DNA of 64,000 bases, from the NCBI GenBank assembly GCA_054601695.1, contig BAAHQB010000112.1, forward strand, positions 310,001-374,000, written 5' to 3'. The position numbers and the translations under genes were made by a program. Below, piece by piece: positions 1 to 64,000 of this stretch (within the stretch, counting starts at the first letter, position 1; the number at the start of each line of letters is the position of its first letter). Source of the DNA: Amorphochlora amoebiformis (taxonomy: Eukaryota > Cercozoa > Chlorarachniophyceae). The notes under the pieces were generated by a model. The model saw nothing but the letters and a program-made list of their open reading frames with translations, ran no database searches and was not told the origin of the DNA.

Positions 1-16980
<16,980 letters not shown>

Positions 16981-18274
16981 TATCAATTGAGAAAACTAAG
17001 TCAACGAGGGTCGAGTATTCATACTAGCCAGATATGCTGGATATGCTAGGTGTAGAAAGATTGTACTAGTAGGTAGATTACAATTAAATCATTGAATTCG
17101 AATTTGCGTTACGTTATTAGGTAATATTACAGCTAGTAATGATATATATATATAGAGTGTCGTGTTATACATATATATATATATATATATATATGTATAA
17201 TATTTGTTATACATATATATATATATTCTAGATATTTACATATACATACATATATATTTATATATATATACACACACACATATATACTTTATAGACGATA
17301 CTCAGCTGTACGTGAAATTTGTATTATGTATAAAGTATATGTATGCACACACACACACACACATATATACATATATATATATATATACCATGATACCGTT
17401 ATATAATGTCTGGATGTGATGTGTGAATTTACGAATTTAAAATATAAATATACATTTATATATATATAACATATATATATATCTAGATATATATATATAT
17501 ATAATATAATATATACATATATATATATATGGTATCCACTGAGTTTTATATTAATATCATCAATCTTATGTGTAAGATATCGACGTTTTCAAGAGAATGC
17601 ATGGGCAATGTTATAAACAATTTTAACTCGCGTTCGACATATCAACCACATACGAATAACATGATAACACCCGCCGGCAGCTCTACTACAAATTATCATT
17701 CTCGCGTCTGACAGTGACACCATGATCCGGCTGCGCAGGTGTCGTCTAAATCATCTAGCATCTATATCCTGTGAGGTCGATTTCCATTTTTTTTCGGACC
17801 ACCTTTTGGCTTCCTCGGGACTTGCTGGACATCTCCCTTCAACCCAGTTTGTTTGACCTCCTAATCTCATCTCTGAGTTGCAGGTGGACGATTTCGCATT
17901 CTTTGACAGTATTTCTAAACAGCAGGGCTTCATCATCGCTCCGTATCCAAAAGCGAAACAGCAACCCCACGAGCTCTCGATCTCTGACACGTAGGTCTGC
18001 AGGATAGAGGATTATGGATAAGGGTGGGAAGGGTTTCCAGAGGAGTTAACAACCTTGGCTCGGACGTAATCTTCCCTCGTGATTGAGAGCGTTTGGGGGG
18101 TTCTTAAGCCTGTGAATATCGTGTCAGAACTCGAGGTATGAGAACTTCCTCCACGTTCAAAATTACCCATGGGCGTAGGACTGTAGGAAAGGCCCAGCAG
18201 AATTGTACCCTGGTGTGTTATGGAGGTTTTGGTGGGTACACCTCACGCATGACATTTTTCAAGCTAATCTATAC
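16981..18274. other. Mostly non-repetitive intergenic region; possible minus-strand exons
   Basis: After the PPR stop there are TA tracts to about 17530, then ordinary sequence to 18274. On the minus strand, between about 18005 and 17850, a frame reads protein-like sequence (RDRELVGLLFRFWIRSDDEA) after a CTGCAG acceptor, and another minus stretch (18206-18055) is open between a CCTACAG acceptor and an AAG|GTTGTT donor. These could belong to the short gene starting at 18421, but I could not connect the phases. Confidence 0.4.
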
Positions 18275-18421
18275 CAGTATAATTGCCGTTCCGCTGACTA
18301 AAAAAGCTTTGTCGATGAAGTAAAGCTTAATTGGTTCCTCTCCATCATCTTCCAGGCCCCGCTCATGGTCGCCGACTCGTCCTCTTTCGCTGAACGACCC
18401 GTAGCTCTCGGCCGGCGCCAT
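18275..18421 (-). CDS. Candidate first exon of an unrecognised short gene, divergent from eS7
   Basis: An ATG at 18421 opens 49 codons ending at an in-phase donor (CTG|GTATAG). The N-terminal part is polar (starts MAPAESYGSFSERGRV) and the end is hydrophobic after EEPIKLYFIDKA, like the start of a single membrane segment. It lies 200 bp from the eS7 start on the opposite strand, so the two could share a promoter region. Codon make-up and moderate GC suggest real coding sequence. Downstream exons are not resolved and I do not recognise the family. An overlapping 143-codon minus frame (18916-18485) is open but runs antisense to eS7 exons and is not called. Confidence 0.35.
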
Positions 18422-18620
18422 TCCCCAGACAAGTGGACACGTGCGATGAAGGTTGTCAGGAGAGCTTGAAAAGCGGCCGTATATTTATTCATTTATATGA
18501 CAGATATCCATTCTTAATATGTTAATTTTCGGCATTTTCATGGTTCCCCTGAAATCACCGGGGATTCGGCGAAATTGGTCGGACATAAACTCCTGCGGCG
18601 TCCCAGGCTCGTCAACACAA

Positions 18621-21434
<2,814 letters not shown>

Positions 21435-22426
21435 AATGCAACGAAACCAGTACGAGGCTACGATTGCCCTGTATAGCAACTATAGTTTATAGTAGCTGGT
21501 TGTAGCCGTAGTGTGCGCGCAGTGTAAGAGTTGCCACGTGCTGCAGGTCAATTCTCTCGTCATTACCTGTTCAGATTGATCTCAAATTCCGAGCCGAAGA
21601 TATATATATACATACATATATATATATCTATATACATATATGTATATATATATATATATATATATGTTTATTTATATGTATGTGTACACATATATGTGTG
21701 TGTATGTGTGTGTGTACATATACATGTAATCTATATGACTAGAAACGATATCAGGTGGCGGTCGAACAGTAACAGCTATTCACTAGATTCACAACCTATA
21801 TATTCCAGAAATATACTACTATAATACTAGTATAGCCACTTAACCTTAATAACTTATTACTTGCAGTGACATAATAAATGATTTTTATGTGTGCATATAT
21901 AGATATATATGTGCAATATTATAAACGTGAATATTTATTTTTATATATTTACACACACATATTTACAATATTATAATAATACGATTCACTTCATAATATT
22001 TTCGTAAATTAATATCGCATGATAATGCTAACTATCTAATTATTTAATTACGCAAATAATAAGTGTATATAAATAATATAATATTACATATATTTAATAC
22101 ATCTAGACATGAATACACGCACGCATACTAGACATACATACATACATACACACATATATATATATATATATGTAATATTTTAATATGACTAGTATGAATT
22201 CGAACGTATAATATTAATATTTTTGTAAATTAATATTACTGCAGTCATGCGCATAAACATGATAATGCTAACTTTCGATTATATTTAGACAATTTCAAGT
22301 ATATTTCCCCCTAAACATTCGTTGAGCCGTTGGTCCCCCCAGATGTCTGGGAGGCCGGTTATGTGAACCTAATATATATATATGTATATATATGTTTACT
22401 TACATATAAATATGAATAATATATAT

Positions 22427-22460
<34 letters not shown>

Positions 22461-22696
22461 ATGTATACTCGGACTGACAAATTTTTATATAAAAACATTT
22501 ATATTAACACAATACACACATGTATAAATAAATATATATATTGTATATTATACATATTTATAAATATATCTAAATAGATATGTATACTAATATATATATA
22601 TATATATATATATATTAATGGATACATATATATATATATATGTATATGTTATATTTATATCTATATGTAATTATAGATACATATTATAATATATAT

Positions 22697-22729
<33 letters not shown>

Positions 22730-22929
22730 GTGTGTATGTGTGTGTACCAATCCCATATATTATATATACCAATCCCATATATTCATTTATAAACATGTGT
22801 TTTTATATATATATACCCATGTAATATATATACATACATACATATATACGAATACATATGTGCCCACAATCCAAAACTCGACTTTGAGTTTGTATACATA
22901 TATATATATATATATGTGTGTATATGTAA

Positions 22930-22973
<44 letters not shown>

Positions 22974-23100
22974 AATCATCTCAAAGCTTGTCTTTGACTC
23001 CCCCTCCCCGAGATTTAATTCCTTCCTCTGAACACATAATTATACACACATATATATGTGTATATATATACATATATATGTATTAATAAATGTATATGTA

Positions 23101-23136
<36 letters not shown>

Positions 23137-23215
23137 TGTATACATATATGTATATATACATACACACATATGTACAAATACACATATATATTCATATATA
23201 TTTACATATATAACA
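21435..23215. other. Intergenic region between convergent eS7 and ABC genes
   Basis: AT-rich sequence with short TA tracts and few long arrays. The string CATGATAATGCTAACT occurs twice (about 22018 and 22258) in similar surroundings, a diverged local duplication of roughly 240 bp spacing. I see no exon with convincing splice sites. Confidence 0.6.
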
Positions 23216-51089
<27,874 letters not shown>

Positions 51090-51997
51090 ATGGAACCACG
51101 GAGCCTTCGACAGCGCAAGCCCGTAGACTATAGTCTGAATATCAAAGATTCAGATCGGTGGCATTTCGTGCGGAAAAAGAAAAGGAAGACGAAGGTAACG
51201 CCTCGGTTCATGAACCTTGAGGCTGCACTGTCTGTTGCTGAACCTGCTTTTCATCCTCCCTGAATATTTAGAGCGCCCCTAAGGTCAACTACAACGAGGA
51301 CGTTGATGACATGAAATCCAAGGTCAGAATGTTTTCGATCAGGCGAGAGAAATACACCTGACTTTGAACTTTCACGCAGGACACGATGCAGATCGAATCT
51401 TCAAAGAACAAGGAGAATATCCAAACAGTTTTCAATGGAGAACCGAACAAGACCGGGAACGGCCAGAAAGGTTCCGGCAAGAAGCAGAAAACTATCTCAA
51501 ACGCCGACATTGACGAGGACGAGACCACCAGCGAAAGCGAGATGCCCAAGAGAAAGCGTAAGTCCAAAGCCAAGGCATCCAAAACGTCGACAAAGGAAAC
51601 TAAGCTCCAAGCCAAGCTCGAGAAGGTCAAGAAGGACGCATACGATCGCTTATTCGAGCGCTACCAACAGCTGCGTAACGAGAACAAGTTGCTGCTTCAG
51701 AAGCAACCCACCGACGCCCCAGTAGACGCCAAGGAAGCTTACATCGAGGAGCTGGAGAGGAAGCTAGAGGTCTTGATGCTTCAGAACGAGAAAAGCATGG
51801 AGAGAGGTAATTTTAGCCGGGATGTAAATACTAATCAAATCGGCGATAACTAACTTGTGGCCTGTGATTGGCAGCGAGAACACTCCAAACCAAGGTCGAA
51901 GAGGAGAAAAAGAAGGCCAAGAAAGCCTTACAATCGGTTCTTCAGAAGGAGGCCAAGTCAAATGCGGTGATTGATGCATACAAGGTGTTACTGTTAT

Positions 51998-52038
<41 letters not shown>

Positions 52039-52461
52039 ATATATATATGTATATATATATAATATATATATATATATATGGCTTAGTAACCAGCCATCAA
52101 ACTGTCGGGCTCTACATCCTTCTCTATGTATCTCTCTAACTCGAACCCTGTACGTACTTGACACCCTTGCTCACAAGCAAACATTTAGCATTCGTATGCT
52201 TTCCAGATGATCACGTCCACACGGGTCGTCTGCAAGGAAGAGGGGCTTTTGGAGTGCAGGACAGTCAGCCGTGAAACCAACAAGCTTCTTGATTACACCC
52301 TCAAGATCGGGGACGAGGAGATCGAGTTCCATCCGTCGTTGCGGTGTATCGAGGAATTCCCAGAGGTTCTCAGGGACGAGATTACCTTTGACCTCGATCA
52401 GCTCACCAAGTTTATGCAGCTCATCCTTAAGCATGTCGCTGAAGGACCGTCTGCGGATTAG
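51090..52461 (+). CDS. Csm1/Pcs1-like kinetochore (monopolin) protein, 315 aa
   Basis: Five exons in phase: 51090-51194, 51272-51322, 51380-51806, 51875-51984, 52207-52461 (TAG). The N-terminus is short and basic (MEPRSLRQRKPVDYSL). A polar Lys/Asp/Ser-rich segment carries a nuclear-localisation-like PKRKRKSK near residue 110. A long coiled coil (about 124-230; LQAKLEKVKKDAYDRLFERY) follows, then a globular C-terminal domain of about 84 residues ending IEEFPEVLRDEITFDLDQLT and KFMQLILKHV. In Csm1/Pcs1 proteins a coiled coil is likewise followed by a small globular domain ending in a motif of the kind P-x-x-L-x-x-E-I-x-F-x-x-x-Q-x-x-x-F. Csm1 dimers crosslink kinetochore or rDNA components. 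Only the last intron has a TA array, and coding GC is moderate. The assignment is by motif and architecture; another RWD-type kinetochore protein is the main alternative. Confidence 0.6.
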
Positions 52462-52605
52462 AGGCACGCTTAAGCCGTGGACATTTGACTATGAAGTTGG
52501 TAAGTACAGTAAATTAGTTCTACAAGATTGTATAATCATTACATCCGGGATATATAAACAAACATTGGAAAATCATCCAGATGATTATGCTATGTATTGT
52601 TAATG

Positions 52606-52655
<50 letters not shown>

Positions 52656-53314
52656 TCTAGATTATACATACATGTAAATGTTATCTGGATATATCTACCC
52701 CCGACGGCCTAGACGGCATATATATATACCTCTAGACCGTACCGGGTCGTACTGTCGTATGACTCGTATCACAAGTATCATATATAATCTAGATTAAACC
52801 CAAGTTACCCAACTAGAGATTACTAGATTAATAATTGCAAATGTACTCTTTTTTAGCATTTATGGCTATAGTAATTGTGACTATAAGATCTAGAAGATGT
52901 TCTTGGCAAATGCCGACGTGATGCGCCAGTTGCATGTCTAGGAACTAACCACAAGAAAAAGCCGGGTATGACTCGAACCAGCACCATCGTCTAGTTCGTG
53001 TCAAAGAGGCGGCTGTCTACTAGTCTACACGGTGGCAATTTAATCAATTGTAAGTGTAACTTTAGTTTCTCTAGTAAGTTGGTAGTAACTAGCATTTCAT
53101 CCCAGTCTAGCGAGTGCTATATAGTAAGTCAGTCTGACAATTTCAGTCTTTGACGAAATAACATCACCGATCATCAGCTGGTAGAGTCCGAGATCTAGAC
53201 GTACTAACTATAGTTCGTTCGAATTATATATACGGAACTTGGAGGTATTGAGTAGATTGAAGGCGGGAACGTAGCGCGACATTTGCTTGGGCAATTTTTT
53301 CACCCTACTAGAGC
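52462..53314. other. Intergenic region between convergent genes
   Basis: One TA array (52610-52650), otherwise non-repetitive AT-rich sequence. Around 52960-53040 the minus strand carries a tRNA-like T-loop motif (GGTTCGAGTC), discussed under rejected items. No exon is supported. Confidence 0.6.
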
Positions 53315-62844
<9,530 letters not shown>

Positions 62845-62846
62845 CT

Positions 62847-63700
62847 GTAGGGTTAGGGTTAGGGTTAGGGTTAGGGTTAGGGTTAGGGTTCCAGTGTTTG
62901 TGTTATTATTACGGTTAGGGTTAGGGTTAGGGTTAGGGTTAGGGTTAGGTTTAGGGTTAGGGTTAGGATTAGGATTAGAGTTTCAGTGTTTGTGCTATTA
63001 TTACGGTTCGTTAGGGTTAGGGTTAGGGTTAGGGTTAGGGTTAGGGTTAGGGTTAGGATGAGAGTTTCAGTGTTTGTGTTATCATTACGGTTAGGGTTAG
63101 GGTTAGGGTTAGGGTTAGGTTTAGGGTTAGGGTTAGGATTAGGATTAGAGTTTCAGTGTTTGTGCTATTATTACGGTTCGTTAGGGTTAGGGTTAGGGTT
63201 AGGGTTAGGGTTAGGGTTAGGGTTAGGGTTAGGATTAGAGTTTCAGTGTTTGTGTTATTATTACGGTTAGGGTTAGGGTTAGGGTTAGGGTTAGGTTTAG
63301 GGTTAGGATTAGGATTAGAGTTTCAGTGTTTGTGTTATTATTACGGTTCGTTAGGGTTAGGGTTAGGGTTAGGGTTAGGGTTAGGTTTAGGGTTAGGATT
63401 AGGATTAGAGTTTCAGTGTTTGTGTTATTATTACGGTTAGGGTTAGGGTTAGGGTTAGGGTTAGGGTTAGGGTTAGGATTAGGGTTAGGGTTAGGGTTTC
63501 AGTTTTTGTGTTATTATTACGGTTAGGGTTAGGGTTAGGGTTAGGGTTAGGATTAGAGTTTCAATGTTTGTGTAATTATTACGGTTAGGGTTAGGGTTAG
63601 GGTTAGGGTTAGGGTTAGGGTTAGGGTTAGGTTTAGGGTTAGAGCTTCGGTGTTCGCGTGATTATTACGGTTAGGGTTAGGGTTAGGGTTAGGGTTAGGA
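62847..63700. repeat. Higher-order telomeric array with a spacer about every 85 bp
   Basis: TTAGGG runs alternate with a spacer TTTCAGTGTTTGTGTTATTA then TTACGG. About ten copies are present, with an alternating GGTTCG/GGTTAG junction suggesting a dimer of about 170 bp. On the dehydratase sense strand it is CCCTAA-rich and ends three bases before the exon at 62844 (acceptor CCCTACAG). Confidence 0.95.
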
Positions 63701-64000
63701 TGAGATTATTCGGCATGTCTTATTGACTCCACCACTCGGTGGGGCTGTTGTGCTGGAATAGACCTCTACATATCTCATGTTTTGGTTAGCAGGTAAGGGT
63801 TAGGGTTAAGGTTAGGGTTAGGGTTAGGATTAGGGTTAGGGTTAGGGTTAGGGTTAGGAAGAATTAAGTCTTGCTTAGTACTGGGATTAGGGTTAGGGTT
63901 AGGGTTAGGGTTAGGGTTAGGGTTAGGGTTAAGAGGAATTAAGTCTTGCTTTTTACTGGGATTAGGGTTAGGGTTAGGGTTAGGGACAGGATTCGGACTT
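63698..64000. repeat. Dispersed-element copy and further TTAGGG array to the window edge
   Basis: The element occupies 63698-63765, then TTAGGG arrays continue. A second short spacer, GAATTAAGTCTTGCTT, occurs twice (63861, 63936). Whether this is intron or a true chromosome-end region cannot be decided here; the dehydratase 5' half must lie beyond it if the gene is intact. Confidence 0.85.

Noticed and set aside
52960-53040. tRNA-like sequence on the minus strand with a T-loop/B-box (GGTTCGAGTC) and a weak A-box (TAGACTAGTAG)
   Set aside because: The acceptor ends do not pair (GCCACCG against ACCCGGC beyond three bases), the T-stem does not pair, and no anticodon stem can be drawn; at best a decayed relic.
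62847-64000. True chromosome end
   Set aside because: The array is degenerate, contains spacers, and follows a dehydratase exon in the orientation of an intron; not excluded, but not supported.

Overview
This is a eukaryotic nuclear window, not a bacterial or viral one. Its genes are cut into many very short exons (9 to about 430 nt, mostly 30-90 nt). They are separated by GT-AG introns built from TA dinucleotide arrays, telomere-type TTAGGG/CCCTAA arrays and GA/CT arrays. A cytosolic ribosomal protein (eS7), a branched-chain amino-acid enzyme (dihydroxy-acid dehydratase), a pentatricopeptide-repeat (PPR) protein, an ABC exporter and a Csm1/Pcs1-like kinetochore protein are all present. PPR proteins together with dihydroxy-acid dehydratase suggest a free-living alga or other protist with a TTAGGG telomere type. 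The lineage cannot be fixed from the sequence alone.

Layout. About 2.0-17.0 kb (+): a PPR-protein gene; from 4278 to the stop at 16980, 26 exons join in a single frame (463 codons), and more exons lie upstream. 18.62-21.43 kb (+): the complete eS7 gene, 8 exons, 197 aa, with a possible divergent short gene at 18.4 kb (-). 23.2-49.9 kb (-): one ABC exporter gene of more than 30 exons over about 27 kb, with Walker A, Q-loop, LSGG signature, Walker B and H-loop on separate exons and the stop at 23216. 51.09-52.46 kb (+): a compact five-exon gene, 315 aa, resembling Csm1/Pcs1 of monopolin. 53.3 to beyond 62.8 kb (-): dihydroxy-acid dehydratase, C-terminal half; the 5' part lies past the end of the window. 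The last 1.1 kb is a telomere-repeat array that appears to be an intron of that gene.

Three features stand out. (1) In every large gene, exons are followed or preceded by extra broken copies of themselves set in TA arrays. These copies keep either the 3' half plus the splice donor or the 5' part plus the acceptor; the ABC Walker B exon has 11 such copies. (2) Interstitial telomeric arrays sit inside introns, nearly always with CCCTAA on the sense strand and very often directly upstream of a 3' splice site. Each unit supplies a CTAAC branch-site-like motif. (3) A short dispersed element (about 50-100 bp, with two potential hairpins) recurs at least six times, in sense orientation in five of them, and leads into CCCTAA repeats. 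One copy forms a complete 100-nt intron by itself. Together these look like a telomere-repeat-tailed, introner-like element in a genome whose introns grow by TA expansion.

All exon calls come from reading splice sites, frame continuity and protein family resemblance by eye. Exon chains that stay in phase across many junctions are strong; places where phase does not connect are marked.
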